From Haloarcula salinisoli (GTDB lineage Archaea; Halobacteriota; Halobacteria; Halobacteriales; Haloarculaceae), in the NCBI RefSeq assembly GCF_019599405.1, contig NZ_RKLQ01000004.1, positions 62,001-126,000 on the forward strand: a DNA stretch of 64,000 bases. The letters are read 5' to 3'. The notes beneath the pieces are model-generated. The model saw only the letters and a program-made list of their open reading frames with translations, had not been told where the DNA came from and searched no databases. The first letter of the stretch is position 1, and the number at the start of each line of letters is the position of its first letter. The translations under genes were made by a program, and so were the position numbers. Below, piece after piece: positions 49,943-59,400 of the stretch.

Positions 49943-51922
49943 GTGACGGGAACCGCTGCACGGGCACCAACAAATTCACGATGGGAACGAATTGGCCCGC
50001 CGATACGTCTCGATAGTGCTGGCTACGTATCAACGCCCAAAGACTACGAGGTTGAAGGCCTCTACGCCACCAGCACTGACGGTGCCATCACGGCCCACTC
50101 GTTGGATCTGACGTTCCGGGAGATGGTAGATGGAATTTTGAAATCGTATCCGTATGAGCAACAGTATCGCTACGACCGCTCTACATCACTTGAAGACCTT
50201 GTTGCCAACGTTCCTGCGAGTTATCTCTGCTTCTATGATTCATATGATCACGCTCAAGGTGAACCCAAACCTTGGAGCGCCGTCTTCAAAGCGCACGTTC
50301 TCCGGTGCGTGAAGGGATGGAAAAACTCGACAGCACTCTACCGCTACCTGAAACAGAAGCCATTCCTCTGCACACAGCTCGGCTTCGAAGATATTCCCGA
50401 CCAGTCAACGCTCTGGCGAGCGTGGGACGACCGCCTCACCGACGTGCAGGATGCCGTCCGTGACGCTGCCGAGGTCGTTGTAGACATCGCTCGGTACCAC
50501 GATATCTCCGCTCCCGAACCGGAGTTCCTACCCAACCAGCCGACCGAGGCGGTCACAACATCGAAAAGTAAGGACACGCTCGCCCGCGAGAAGGCACGAC
50601 AGGTCTGGAAGGGTGCGAAGCCTATCGTCACCGATTGCTTCAATCTCGACCGCGCCAGTAACGCCTCCGTTCCAGAAAGTGCATTTTGGGAGCAACACGC
50701 CTACATCGGGATGCGGACAGACATGCACGCCAACGACGGCGCACAGTCGTTCACGGAGGATACTACCCGGCAGCGAACACCATCCGGTGACTCCCATCGT
50801 CTCCAAACGAAGACACTCGGTGTGGCTCGCGTCCGGCGGATGCTCCGAGAAACTGCTCGCACGCTCGTCGCCCGCGCAAAGTCCAAGGACAAGATGGGCC
50901 GCGAGGTGACGGCAGCCATAGACATCACGAAGGGCCAGCCGTGGGGCGGTGAGGTCGAGCGCGACCGTAGCGGAAGCAATACCGACCCATGGATACTCGG
51001 CTACAAAGGCGACGACGGGCCGTACTTCCAGTGGGCAGTCATCAAAATTGTCGGCCACGACGTTCCGTTGATTCTCGACGCCGTACCAGTCCAGCGTGGC
51101 CGCAGTCGAGCAGACCTTGTTGACGATCTGCTTGACGGTGCGACCGACATCGTGCCTGGTCTGGATCTCGTGATGATGGACCGTGAGTTCGCCCACGACG
51201 GCGTGAAGGACGCTTGTGAGAAACACGCGGTCTCGTATCTGAACCCTGGTATGGTCCGCTCCAGCAGTGACCATGAGAGTAATATTGCACGCATGGCGGC
51301 CGCTGACGAGGACTTCAACGTCGTTGTGCAGGAGCGACTCGACGATGGCCCAACGCGGAAGGCCGTCTATCTCCCCAAGCGTGAGTGGGAACGGGAAGAA
51401 GAGAACGACGATGGTCCGGACATAACGATTCGCCAGGAATTGCTTGAGGACTTCAGTGATGTTGGCGACACCAAACCCTTCTCGGAAGGTAGCGACAGTG
51501 ACTCTCCATTAGGAAATCTACTTGATGATATACGGGAAGAGGAAGATATCGAGGAACCGGACCGGGTTGACGCACCGACAGTTCCGTTTGAGACGAATCT
51601 GGAGTTCGTGGAGAGTGACCCACAGGACGAAGCGGAGATGAAACATCAAGTCGGCCGCCTGATGTCGAAATACAAGCGTCGGTGGGGAATCGAGAACGGC
51701 TTCAAGAAACTGAAGACGTTCCTTGCGGAGACGAAGTCACCAGATCACCGTTATCGGTACTTCAACTTCGCGTTCGCCTGCGTACTGTACAACTGTTGGC
51801 GGCTCGTGGACATCCTAGTCCAGATGGAGATGGACGGTGAGGTTTCTGACGAACCTGCGATCACGGCGAACTCGTTCCTAACACTGGCGAAGAAAAGCTA
51901 CGGGCTTGACCCACCCGACTAA
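49943..51922 (+). CDS. IS4-superfamily-like DDE transposase
   Basis: 659 residues from the GTG at 49943; the open frame starts at a TTG at 49901. DDE acids are visible: AIDITKGQPWGG (D), LVMMDREFAHDGV (D), and RWGIENGFKKLK (E in the Y/R-E-K-like region) close to the C-terminus. Length and the long acidic insert (about 480-570) suit a haloarchaeal DDE family transposase. Terminal inverted repeats could not be fixed by eye. It lies next to the truncated CoiA-like gene and may have caused it. Confidence 0.75.
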   Translation: MTGTAARAPTNSRWERIGPPIRLDSAGYVSTPKDYEVEGLYATSTDGAITAHSLDLTFREMVDGILKSYPYEQQYRYDRSTSLEDLVANVPASYLCFYDSYDHAQGEPKPWSAVFKAHVLRCVKGWKNSTALYRYLKQKPFLCTQLGFEDIPDQSTLWRAWDDRLTDVQDAVRDAAEVVVDIARYHDISAPEPEFLPNQPTEAVTTSKSKDTLAREKARQVWKGAKPIVTDCFNLDRASNASVPESAFWEQHAYIGMRTDMHANDGAQSFTEDTTRQRTPSGDSHRLQTKTLGVARVRRMLRETARTLVARAKSKDKMGREVTAAIDITKGQPWGGEVERDRSGSNTDPWILGYKGDDGPYFQWAVIKIVGHDVPLILDAVPVQRGRSRADLVDDLLDGATDIVPGLDLVMMDREFAHDGVKDACEKHAVSYLNPGMVRSSSDHESNIARMAAADEDFNVVVQERLDDGPTRKAVYLPKREWEREEENDDGPDITIRQELLEDFSDVGDTKPFSEGSDSDSPLGNLLDDIREEEDIEEPDRVDAPTVPFETNLEFVESDPQDEAEMKHQVGRLMSKYKRRWGIENGFKKLKTFLAETKSPDHRYRYFNFAFACVLYNCWRLVDILVQMEMDGEVSDEPAITANSFLTLAKKSYGLDPPD

Positions 51923-52107
51923 TCTCGCTGTTCCTTACGGGCTTATTGATTCGTGAGCGGCGGCGCTGTCCTGAACGCGGCTATCATCGATATTTTGTGA
52001 CCGAAATTCAATAGGTTTCTCAGAAGCACACTCTTGGAGACTCGGTGAATATAATTACAGCACTTCTATGTGCGAAACCTATACATCATAGAGCCATATT
52101 CGGAGGA

Positions 52108-52518
52108 TCAGAGAAGCTCACTCGATATAGCGTCTACTTGTTTATCGTCATTCGTTGGCCGAAACTCGACGGCAATGCCGTTCCCGTACGGAAACACGGG
52201 CCTTTCGAAGGTAGCAAGGACATCAGCAGTATGCTCTATCTTTGGGATCGGTTCTTCGTGGGCAACAGATGCCGACGGAAAGATCTCCCTGAGCTTCATT
52301 GCCGCAACGGTTTTCATTTTTGCTTGAACAGTAGATTCTCCCGGACACATCGACCCCGCAGGATGAAAGAAATGCTCTGCAACAAAGTTACCACGATTAT
52401 AATGGGAGCTTCGAACGCGCAGATTGCACTCACACAGTGGGCACAGGACGTGGTCATTTACCCCGACGTCGAGCGGAAGGACACGATCTCCGTCGGGATT
52501 CATTGCTAGATAGGGCAT
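52108..52518 (-). pseudogene. truncated CoiA-like nuclease gene
   Basis: 136 residues: CPLCECNLRVRSSHYNRGNFVAEHFFHPAG with Cys/His ligands, then GESTVQAKMKTVAAMKLREIFPSASV and a PD-(D/E)XK-like core ADVLATFERPVFPYGNGIAVEFRPTNDD, as in CoiA family competence proteins. The frame ends soon after, and the reading continues in another phase, so the C-terminal part is lost beside the DDE transposase. It may be inactive. Confidence 0.5.
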
Positions 52519-52758
52519 TACAATCGGTGACGAAAGTCTCTCTTCGCAAGCTAGTACGTGATACGATGAGAAATACAGAATAGACCGTTCAGGTCCAGAA
52601 CCTCATAATATCCACACATACGCACTATCGGGAGTCCTCGCCAGACTGGCTGTAGCTCAACTCTGATGAGAAGGCGACTTCACACTCACGTCTACCCGCA
52701 CCGATAGTCAAACACCCTCCAATGGTGCAGCTATCGTCGAAGCACCCTCCTAAAGGCT

Positions 52759-52779
52759 GAAAATGATTTGCTCATTTTC
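52759..52779. repeat. perfect inverted repeat in a gene-free gap
   Basis: GAAAATGA, TTTGC, TCATTTTC: an 8-bp stem with a five-base loop. The gap 52519-52912 holds no supported gene. It may mark a terminator for the minus-strand partition genes or an element end. Confidence 0.4.
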
Positions 52780-52912
52780 TGCGGGTCAGACTTGATGAGT
52801 ATGCTTGTCGCTGTGGTATATCGATGGCTGAGGTATATATCAGTACCTGTCAACCTCTCGGAACTGATATTCACCAGAAGCGATGTGGGCAGTAAGTGGG
52901 TTATCTTCAAAT

Positions 52913-53347
52913 CTATTTGTTGCGCTGATTCAAAACAATCTCCTCAAGATCATCATGATCTAGACCAGCCTTGATCAGACCTTCAAAGAAGTGTTTGTGC
53001 TTCTCGATTTCTTCCTTGCCGTCGATCATCAGCTGGCCATTGATCTTCCGGTATCGCTCGTCGACTTTCTCCACGAGATCCTCTGAAATGTAAATCGCAG
53101 TATGCGGCCTCGACCGTCTGGTATCAGTATCCGATGAGTTAGAATCACCGGAGGTCTCACTGTCCGATTCGCTGTTTTTCGACGAGGTCTCGGTTGTCTC
53201 CTCTGCTTGTACCGCTTCTGTATTGTCCAAGTTATCCGTATTATCCGAAGACGCTGTCTCGTCGCCCGTTGAGGAGTCTTCATCCTCGTCACTGCTCTGA
53301 GGTTTATGCTCCTCAAACCGGTCCATCAGTGGGTTATCGTCGCTCAT
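52913..53347 (-). CDS. RHH-like partition partner of ParA
   Basis: 144 residues. The first 75 are an acidic, Ser/Thr/Asp-rich linker. Residues about 80-140 (PHTAIYISEDLVEKVDERYRKINGQLMIDGKEEIEKHKHFFEGLIKAGLDHDDLEEIV) look like a ribbon-helix-helix unit. It overlaps parA by four bases. Small RHH partners of ParA (ParG/omega-like) bind short direct repeats near par genes, matching the 9-bp iterons here. Three such units are also inside this gene (53221-53247). Confidence 0.7.
   Translation of the reverse strand: MSDDNPLMDRFEEHKPQSSDEDEDSSTGDETASSDNTDNLDNTEAVQAEETTETSSKNSESDSETSGDSNSSDTDTRRSRPHTAIYISEDLVEKVDERYRKINGQLMIDGKEEIEKHKHFFEGLIKAGLDHDDLEEIVLNQRNK
53221..53247. repeat. three partition-type units inside the ParA-partner gene
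   Basis: TATTGTCCA, AGTTATCCG, TATTATCCG in the same 9-bp phase; on the coding strand they encode SDNTDNLDNTE. Same unit as upstream of parA. Confidence 0.6.
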
Positions 53348-54153
53348 TGGTATTGCTCCAGGTGATCCGCGATACGGTCGTACGCTGCGATCACATCCTG
53401 CTGGGGACCGTCATCCCATGGATATCCGGCATCTTCAGGGTCGTACTCGAATATCGATGTCCGATATTCTATCGCGTGTTCTACGACATCGCGTTCGGGA
53501 ACATCGAAGACATGGTCTTCACCGAAAGTCTCGAAAAACCACTCCTCGACCTCACGAGCGACATTACCTTGAGACGGAACTTCATTGAGTACGGCTCCAA
53601 GCGTCGTGATACTGTACTGGTCGAATTTCGCCTCGATTGTATCTATCTCCTCGAACAGTATCTCGAGACTGTCTCGCGCAATCGTGTTGGGATGACTCGG
53701 GAATAGGACGTTTTCAGCTGCTATTAGTGCCCCGTCAGAAAGTGGGCCAAGGTTTGGCGGACTGTCAATGACGATGAAGTCGTAATCTGTGTCCAGCCTA
53801 TCTACGGCCTTTCGCAAAGATTCGTGGCCGCCAGCTTCGGAGTACAGGTATTTTTCGAGGTTGAAGTTCTTCAGGTGGCTAGGGACGATATCAAACTCTG
53901 CAGAGTCGATAATTAACCGGTCTAAATCATCATATGTGAGGTCGCCCATATCGCTGAGAACGTCAAACAACGCAAACTCACCAGACCGGTACTCCTCTCG
54001 AAGCCCCATTTTGAGTGTTGCACCCCCTTGTGGGTCGGTGTCAACGACGAGAACATCGTGGCCTCTGGCATTTAGCGCCCCTGCGGTATTGATACTGGTC
54101 GTCGACTTTCCAACGCCGCCCTTCTGCATTGATATTGTAACTCTAAACGTCAT
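53344..54153 (-). CDS. parA: ParA partition ATPase
   Basis: 269 residues. The deviant Walker A is KGGVGKST (residues 11-18), VVDTDPQGGAT is the A' motif, and Walker B is FIVIDSPP. ParA ATPases segregate plasmids through nucleoid-bound gradients stimulated by a centromere-binding partner. The overlapping downstream gene is that partner by position. Upstream, iterons of 9 bp form the candidate centromere and operator. Confidence 0.95.
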   Translation of the reverse strand: MTFRVTISMQKGGVGKSTTSINTAGALNARGHDVLVVDTDPQGGATLKMGLREEYRSGEFALFDVLSDMGDLTYDDLDRLIIDSAEFDIVPSHLKNFNLEKYLYSEAGGHESLRKAVDRLDTDYDFIVIDSPPNLGPLSDGALIAAENVLFPSHPNTIARDSLEILFEEIDTIEAKFDQYSITTLGAVLNEVPSQGNVAREVEEWFFETFGEDHVFDVPERDVVEHAIEYRTSIFEYDPEDAGYPWDDGPQQDVIAAYDRIADHLEQYQ

Positions 54154-54163
54154 GGATTGTTTG

Positions 54164-54496
54164 TATTAGTCGTATTATCCGGATTATCCGTCTTATCCGA
54201 CCCATCCGTGTTATCTACATTATCTCTCTGTGACAGCCAATCTTATAAAATTACGTCAGACACAGTATTTACGGAGTGTTTAGCGTTCTAAGGGAACTTT
54301 GACCATACTGGATTATACGGATAATACGTATGTGAGGGGACTCTGGAACAGAGTGAAATACGGATAATCTATATAATCCAGATAATCAAGATAATCCGTC
54401 AGTCCACATGTCGGGGATAATTTGGGTTACCTGGATAATCTGTTTAATCCAGCTAACATCAGTAATCCCGATTGCTGCGGATTATCCGTATAATCC
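54164..54496. repeat. 9-bp partition iterons upstream of parA
   Basis: Seven units in direct contact fill 54164-54226 (NNTTATCCG type). Two are at 54310-54327, four at 54361-54396 (NNGATAATC), six at 54414-54467 and two at 54479-54496. Orientation changes from block to block. Nine-bp periodicity with a fixed TTATCC/GGATAA core marks a protein-binding array, probably the centromere and par promoter operator. Confidence 0.75.
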
Positions 54497-54519
54497 ATTG
54501 AGGCACAAAAAGACGGAAT

Positions 54520-55740
54520 CTACTCAGTCGAATCTTGATTATCCGATTGGGGGGCTTCGTCGAAGGCTTCAGCAGCGAGATCAGCGAGCTCTCCGGCCTC
54601 GATATGTGAGTAGTGCTCTCGAACAACCTGCTCAGAGTTATCCAGCAGTCGGGCAGCTTCACCATGTCCGTATTTTCGGACCATTACTTCACCAGCCGCT
54701 CGACGAGCCCCATGAGGAGCGAGATATCCGTGGGTGTCATCGTCTAATTCAATTCCCGCCCGATCAGTGAGACGCTTCATGACGTCGCGACCGCCATGCG
54801 TCGTCATCGCGGAGGGTGCTACCCCGTACTCAGCACAGAGTTCTATCATCGAGAGTTCCCCTTCAGAGACTTTTTCAAGGCGTATTTCTTCTATTTCTTC
54901 GTTATCGTACCCCCTCTCCAGTAGACTGTTAGAGAAGTCCTGAACGAGCGTTGAATACGAGAGCGAAGGGAAGACAGGCCAATCATCAGATGGTGGGTCC
55001 AGAACCTGCTTCAACCGTTCCAGGGACGGTACAGCGGGTGCTGGCAGTGCTCGGTCATCCCAACGCTGCTTCTTCGCGAGCACCTGGAGACTGTTATCCC
55101 CAAGCGAAAGGTCGGACCATCGTAGGCCATCTCGACCACGGCGGCCGTCGTCGATGTCAGCAAGAATCTCAGCACCGCGAACACCGGAAAAGCAGAGCAA
55201 ATTGACCAATGCTCGGTTTCGGCAGTCTTTGATCGCGGCTTTCGGGTCATCACTGATAGCGTCAATCGCGTTGTAGGCCTGCTCGTCGACATATGAAAGC
55301 AACTGCTCCCGGTGCTCACGGGACCACGCCTGTTGCTCACCCGATTTTCGTCCCGTGTCTTCTGGCAGCGGTTCCTTGGCCCGAGTGCGCTGGGCTGGGT
55401 TCTCTGAGAGATGCCCTTCCCGAGATGCCCATCCGAGGAAGCCCGATACGTGCGCGTAGTAGTTCTTGATAGTGCCTTCAGCCCAGCCCTGGCGGGAGAG
55501 ATATCGAGCGTACTCTCGAAGGTCAGCGACAGACAGCGCTTCGAAGGTCGCAGGAGAACCAGGTCGGTCAGAGAGGAATTCGAGGAATCGGTCGATCTCA
55601 CGCTCCGCGTGTCGTCGATAGTTCCCACTCTCGCCGTCCCGCCCTTTTCCCTTGTCGAGCAGATAGTCCTCGACCACCGAGGAGATTGCGACGGCATCCG
55701 TCTCAGTGCCGTCGGAGCCTGTCTTCGGCTCGGATGGCAT
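54520..55740 (-). CDS. tyrosine recombinase (XerC/D-like integrase)
   Basis: 406 residues from the ATG at 55740; the frame opens 11 codons earlier. An N-terminal SAM-like core-binding domain (RFLEFLSDRPGSPATFEALSVADLREYARYLSRQGWAEGTIKNYYAHVSGFLGWA) precedes the catalytic domain: R in LLCFSGVRGAEIL, HGARR (APHGARRAAGEV) and the nucleophile Y in VREHYSHIEAG. It probably resolves plasmid dimers or integrates the element. Its 3' end carries one partition-type unit (54537-54545). An inverted repeat lies 138 bp upstream. Confidence 0.9.
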   Translation of the reverse strand: MPSEPKTGSDGTETDAVAISSVVEDYLLDKGKGRDGESGNYRRHAEREIDRFLEFLSDRPGSPATFEALSVADLREYARYLSRQGWAEGTIKNYYAHVSGFLGWASREGHLSENPAQRTRAKEPLPEDTGRKSGEQQAWSREHREQLLSYVDEQAYNAIDAISDDPKAAIKDCRNRALVNLLCFSGVRGAEILADIDDGRRGRDGLRWSDLSLGDNSLQVLAKKQRWDDRALPAPAVPSLERLKQVLDPPSDDWPVFPSLSYSTLVQDFSNSLLERGYDNEEIEEIRLEKVSEGELSMIELCAEYGVAPSAMTTHGGRDVMKRLTDRAGIELDDDTHGYLAPHGARRAAGEVMVRKYGHGEAARLLDNSEQVVREHYSHIEAGELADLAAEAFDEAPQSDNQDSTE

Positions 55741-55877
55741 CAGTACGTCACTCCAGGAAGAGCGGTGTCCCAAGGTACTGGACCCGACAGAGGTGTTCGG
55801 GCGATTTGATGGGGTTTAGCCGGGGTTCTGGGCCGAGACATGGTGTTCGCGTTGGGGGAGGGCGGCCATATTGAAAA

Positions 55878-55913
55878 AAGTGCTTACGTTTATTGGAGTA
55901 AACGTAAGCACTT
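55878..55913. repeat. perfect 15-bp inverted repeat upstream of the recombinase gene
   Basis: AAGTGCTTACGTTTA (55878-55892), loop TTGGAG, TAAACGTAAGCACTT (55899-55913). Fifteen-bp arms with a six-base centre are compatible with a tyrosine-recombinase core site or an operator. No gene is seen in the gap 55741-56022 around it. Confidence 0.55.
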
Positions 55914-56022
55914 GAGCTCAAGTCTGTGTTGTCCATATTCGGGGGTTTAAAGGCTCATACACACGGTTTTAGGACTAGCCGACACACCATATACTGTATG
56001 CCGCTATACTATTTTTAGCTCG

Positions 56023-56727
56023 TTGGAAGTTGATTACTTCGGAGTTCGGGAGTACAGAGCCAACCCTGTGGATCATCCCTGGATCTGCTTTCCGTGCAGA
56101 GAAAGTACCGCCTCAGCCGGTCGCAGACCCTTTAGTAACAATCGTGAGCTGCTCGCTAGTGATATCTGCAAGACTGAGACGGTTCATAAAATCGCTGCAG
56201 TTGAGCGATTAGAGGAGACATCGGAGACAATCGATAATACCGCTGGCGAACTCTCGGAAGAAGCGACAGTGCTAGAGTTCGAAATTACACAAGAAACTGG
56301 ACTGGTGTATCTTGAGTACCAGCCGTCGCCGTCAATGACGAGCATGTTCGATGTCCTCGCCGCATACTCACTCATCGTCGTGCCACCGATAGAGTACACA
56401 GACAACTATGGCAAGCGTGGCATTCGACTCACAGTGGCTGGCACCGAGTCCGCGATTACTGCTATCTCTGCAGAGGTGCCCCACGGAATCGAATTGCATC
56501 CCGAACAAGTCGGGGAATACGTCCCCGAACGGCCTGGGCTATCGGGCCTGTTGACTGATCGGCAACAGACCGTGTTCGAGGTTGCCGTCGAGGTCGGGTA
56601 TTACGAAGTCCCACGGGAAACGACGCACGAACAGATCGCTACCGAAGTCTATCGGTCCCCGGCGACGATCTCTGAACAGCTCCAGCGCATCGAATCAAAA
56701 TTCCTGCTCCAGTATCTCGGTGACTAA
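56023..56727 (+). CDS. Bat-type HTH-10 transcriptional regulator
   Basis: 234 residues from a TTG at 56023; the true start is uncertain because the first 40 residues look unlike the family. The C-terminal LTDRQQTVFEVAVEVGYYEVPRETTHEQIATEVYRSPATISEQLQRIESKFL is the haloarchaeal HTH_10 domain of bacterio-opsin activator-like regulators. The N-terminal region (ATVLEFEITQETGLVYLEYQPSPSMTSMFDVLAAY) would be a sensory alpha/beta domain. It lies 68 bp before a Rossmann-fold gene and may regulate it. Confidence 0.75.
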   Translation: MEVDYFGVREYRANPVDHPWICFPCRESTASAGRRPFSNNRELLASDICKTETVHKIAAVERLEETSETIDNTAGELSEEATVLEFEITQETGLVYLEYQPSPSMTSMFDVLAAYSLIVVPPIEYTDNYGKRGIRLTVAGTESAITAISAEVPHGIELHPEQVGEYVPERPGLSGLLTDRQQTVFEVAVEVGYYEVPRETTHEQIATEVYRSPATISEQLQRIESKFLLQYLGD

Positions 56728-56730
56728 GTA

Positions 56731-56740
56731 GATTTTATAT
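56731..56740 (+). promoter_or_regulatory. TATA-like box upstream of the saccharopine dehydrogenase-like gene
   Basis: GATTTTATAT ahead of the gene at 56796, with CCTAAATTGGGAG directly before the ATG. It would give a short leader. Confidence 0.35.
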
Positions 56741-56795
56741 ATACTCCAAGAATACTCGGGATTAAAGCTACTAGCAACCGTCCTAAATTGGGAGT

Positions 56796-57887
56796 ATGAC
56801 TGCTACCGGTGACGCGATTCTCGTTGTCGGCGGATACGGGACCATCGGCCGCACGGTCTGTAATGAATTGGCCAATAGCGTGTCAGAAGAGGTTATTGCG
56901 GCTGGCCGTTCCCCCGAAAAGGCACATCGCTTCGCCGACACTATTGCAGGAGTGAATGCTCGTACGCTCGACGTGAACGAGGAGTCATTCGATGAGTCCC
57001 TCGCTGGCGTCGGAACGGTCGTCATGTGTCTCGATGCAGCGGACGCCACGTTCGCCAGATCTTGTTTCGAGCGCGGTATCGACTACGTCGACATCTCACC
57101 GGACGATTCACTTCTCCGAGACATCGAAACAGCCGATGGCATCGCCCGTAAGAACGGATCTACAGCTGTCCTCAGCGTGGGTCTGTCCCCAGGAATGACA
57201 AACCTGTTTGTTTCCGATGCGGCTGCCGAACTCGATACCGTCGACAGGGCCGACATCACGTTGCTCCTCGGTCTCGGCGAAGCATTCGGCCCGGATACGA
57301 TCAAATGGACCGTCGAAGACGCGTTCGGGCGCTTTTCAGTGCAGAATTCCGAGCAATCAATTTCTGTGACTGGTCTCACGGAGCCGCGAATGGTCAGGAT
57401 TCCGGAGTGGGGGCGACGGCGGGCGTATCGAGCGAATCTCGCGGATCAACAGGTGCTCGCCCGGACTACGGACATCCCCACGGTGGAAAGCCGACTCTGT
57501 TACGACTCTCGTGTTGTCACCCGCTACCTGGCAGCGTTACGTCGGACTGGGCTGTTCCAGCCGGTCGTGTCGATGCTCGGCGTCAACATTATCGTGAAAC
57601 TGGCCGACACCCTTCCGGTTGGTTCCGACGAATCGGTCATCAAGACGGCGGTTCGCGGCTCGAAGAACGGTCGCCTCAGCCGCATCGAACAATGGGTTCG
57701 TGGGCCAGACCAGGCCCGCGCGACGGCACTCGTTGCAGTTCAAGTTACATCGGAACTGGTGGGATCGTCACAACCAGCGGGCGTCTTGCACATTCAGGAA
57801 CTGTTCGACAGTTCGCCGTTCGTCGAGACGCTACTGGAGGGAAATTACGAAGTTGGCCGTACACAGCAGCAGGGTCGAGTATCCTGA
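56796..57887 (+). CDS. saccharopine dehydrogenase-like NADP-binding protein
   Basis: 363 residues. The Rossmann fingerprint GGYGTIGRTVCNEL is at residues 12-25, with AAGRSPEKAHRFA following, as in saccharopine dehydrogenase-family (Sacchrp_dh_NADP) proteins. Later DYVDISPDDSLLRDIE and LSPGMTNLFVSDAA match the family's second half. The substrate is not known; such proteins occur as uncharacterised oxidoreductases. The gene stands between a Bat-type regulator and the copper cluster. Confidence 0.8.
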   Translation: MTATGDAILVVGGYGTIGRTVCNELANSVSEEVIAAGRSPEKAHRFADTIAGVNARTLDVNEESFDESLAGVGTVVMCLDAADATFARSCFERGIDYVDISPDDSLLRDIETADGIARKNGSTAVLSVGLSPGMTNLFVSDAAAELDTVDRADITLLLGLGEAFGPDTIKWTVEDAFGRFSVQNSEQSISVTGLTEPRMVRIPEWGRRRAYRANLADQQVLARTTDIPTVESRLCYDSRVVTRYLAALRRTGLFQPVVSMLGVNIIVKLADTLPVGSDESVIKTAVRGSKNGRLSRIEQWVRGPDQARATALVAVQVTSELVGSSQPAGVLHIQELFDSSPFVETLLEGNYEVGRTQQQGRVS

Positions 57888-58044
57888 GGTCACGGTTGAG
57901 GTAGCCCCACCAGAACAGGTCCTCGACCTGATAATCGAATTCGGTGGCGAGCTTCAGGGCTAGTTCAAAACTCGGGTCTACCGGTCACACTCTCACTGGG
58001 GCTTCAAACCAAACATATTGAGGCCCATCAGACCGAGTTTTAGT

Positions 58045-58075
58045 TTAGACTCATTCTAACTTTAGATGGGTCTAA
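58045..58075 (+). promoter_or_regulatory. two palindromic metal-regulator-like sites before the copper oxidase
   Basis: TTAGA-CTCAT-TCTAA (58045-58059) and TTAGA-TGGG-TCTAA (58062-58075), the second touching the TATA box (TTTATATG, 58077-58084). The spacing and TTAGR/YCTAA arms resemble DtxR-family (SirR/Idr) operators. The core GATGGGTCT recurs at 63759-63767. Confidence 0.5.
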
Positions 58076-58139
58076 TTTATATGTTGGGCGAGGAATAAGC
58101 GTACATGGCTATGCTAAGGCTTGACCAGCGGAGGAGATC

Positions 58140-59399
58140 ATGCCATCGATAGATTACAACAGCGCAGCGAAGGTCACAGAACGCCTCGAAGAGCGACTGG
58201 TCGAATCACTCACCGGTGAAACGAACGTCAGTCGCCGCACCGTCCTCGGCGGTCTCGGTGTTGCCGGGAGTGCAGCAGTTGGACTGGGGAGTTCCCGAGC
58301 AAGTGCCTCGTCCGGTCACGACGATGAAGACGAACACGGTAACTTCGGTGCGGTGGGCGAATATCGAGATTTGAATTTCGATCCGCATGAGTTTCTCACC
58401 GCGTTCAATACAGGAGAGAGTGGGCAGGATAACATTCCTCAACAGGTTTACGAAGAGGACGGCCGAACCGTACGGGAATTCGAGTTCACTGCCGTCGACA
58501 CGACGATAACTATCGCGCCGGGCGTCGAGTTTCAAGCGTGGGCGTACAACGGCCAAGTGCCGGGTCCGACGATCCGCGCCGTCGAGGGCGACCTGATTCG
58601 CGTGGAGTTTACGAATCTCGGACGACACGCGCACACGATTCATCCACACCTGAAGAACCTCAACCCGCGAATGGACGGGATTCCCCAGAACGGCCCCGGC
58701 GTCCTTGATACGGGTGAATCCTTCACCTATGAGTGGATCGCCCAGCCCGCCGGTACGCACTTCTATCACTGCCACTCGCTCCCCCTGAAAGAGCACATCC
58801 ATCGCGGACTCTACGGCACGATCATCGTTGATCCGGACCCCGACCGCGTCAGGGAAAACCCACGCGATTACGTCAATTACCCCGGTCCGATTACCGACGA
58901 CTTCCGGGCGCAGCTCGTCGAAGAGGCAAAGAGCCGGAATCACGAGTACGCCGAAAACGACGCCGTGAACGAGATGGTGATGGTGATGAACTCGTTCGAT
59001 ACCAACTTCGACGGCGGAAACGAGGTCTACGCGGCGAACACACGGGCGTTCGGATATGGAGTCGGTGACACCGACGGACAGGGCAACTGGACGGCGGGTG
59101 AGACGAAACGCCCCATCCAAATCGACAAGAATGAACGCCAGCGCGTGTACCTCTCCAATGCGACGGAGTTCGATCTCATCAATTCGTTCCACACGCACTC
59201 GCAGTTCTTCGACTACTACGACCACGGGACAACGCTGACGCCGACGAGCAAAACCGTGGACACGATTATGCAGTGCCAAGCACAGCGCGGCATCATCGAG
59301 ATGGACTACTCCAACCACGAGCCAGGACTGTACATGTTCCACGCCCACCAGTCCGAGTTCGCCGAACTCGGCTGGATGAGTTTCTTCGAGGTGGTCTAA
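58140..59399 (+). CDS. secreted multicopper oxidase
   Basis: 419 residues from the ATG at 58140, with GGAGGAG ten bases before it. A Tat signal (SRRTVLGGLGVAG) is at residues 31-43. Copper ligands are visible: HAHTIHPH, HFYHCHS...HIH in the first cupredoxin domain and SFHTHSQF, MFHAHQSE in the second. It is likely a two- or three-domain oxidase (nitrite reductase- or laccase-like) working outside the cell. It is the first gene of a cluster with a ZIP transporter and a halocyanin. Confidence 0.85.
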   Translation: MPSIDYNSAAKVTERLEERLVESLTGETNVSRRTVLGGLGVAGSAAVGLGSSRASASSGHDDEDEHGNFGAVGEYRDLNFDPHEFLTAFNTGESGQDNIPQQVYEEDGRTVREFEFTAVDTTITIAPGVEFQAWAYNGQVPGPTIRAVEGDLIRVEFTNLGRHAHTIHPHLKNLNPRMDGIPQNGPGVLDTGESFTYEWIAQPAGTHFYHCHSLPLKEHIHRGLYGTIIVDPDPDRVRENPRDYVNYPGPITDDFRAQLVEEAKSRNHEYAENDAVNEMVMVMNSFDTNFDGGNEVYAANTRAFGYGVGDTDGQGNWTAGETKRPIQIDKNERQRVYLSNATEFDLINSFHTHSQFFDYYDHGTTLTPTSKTVDTIMQCQAQRGIIEMDYSNHEPGLYMFHAHQSEFAELGWMSFFEVV

Positions 59400-59400
59400 T

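Noticed and set aside
53221-54496. Short spaced repeats considered as a CRISPR array
   Set aside because: The units are contiguous 9-bp iterons without unique spacers and no cas gene is present.
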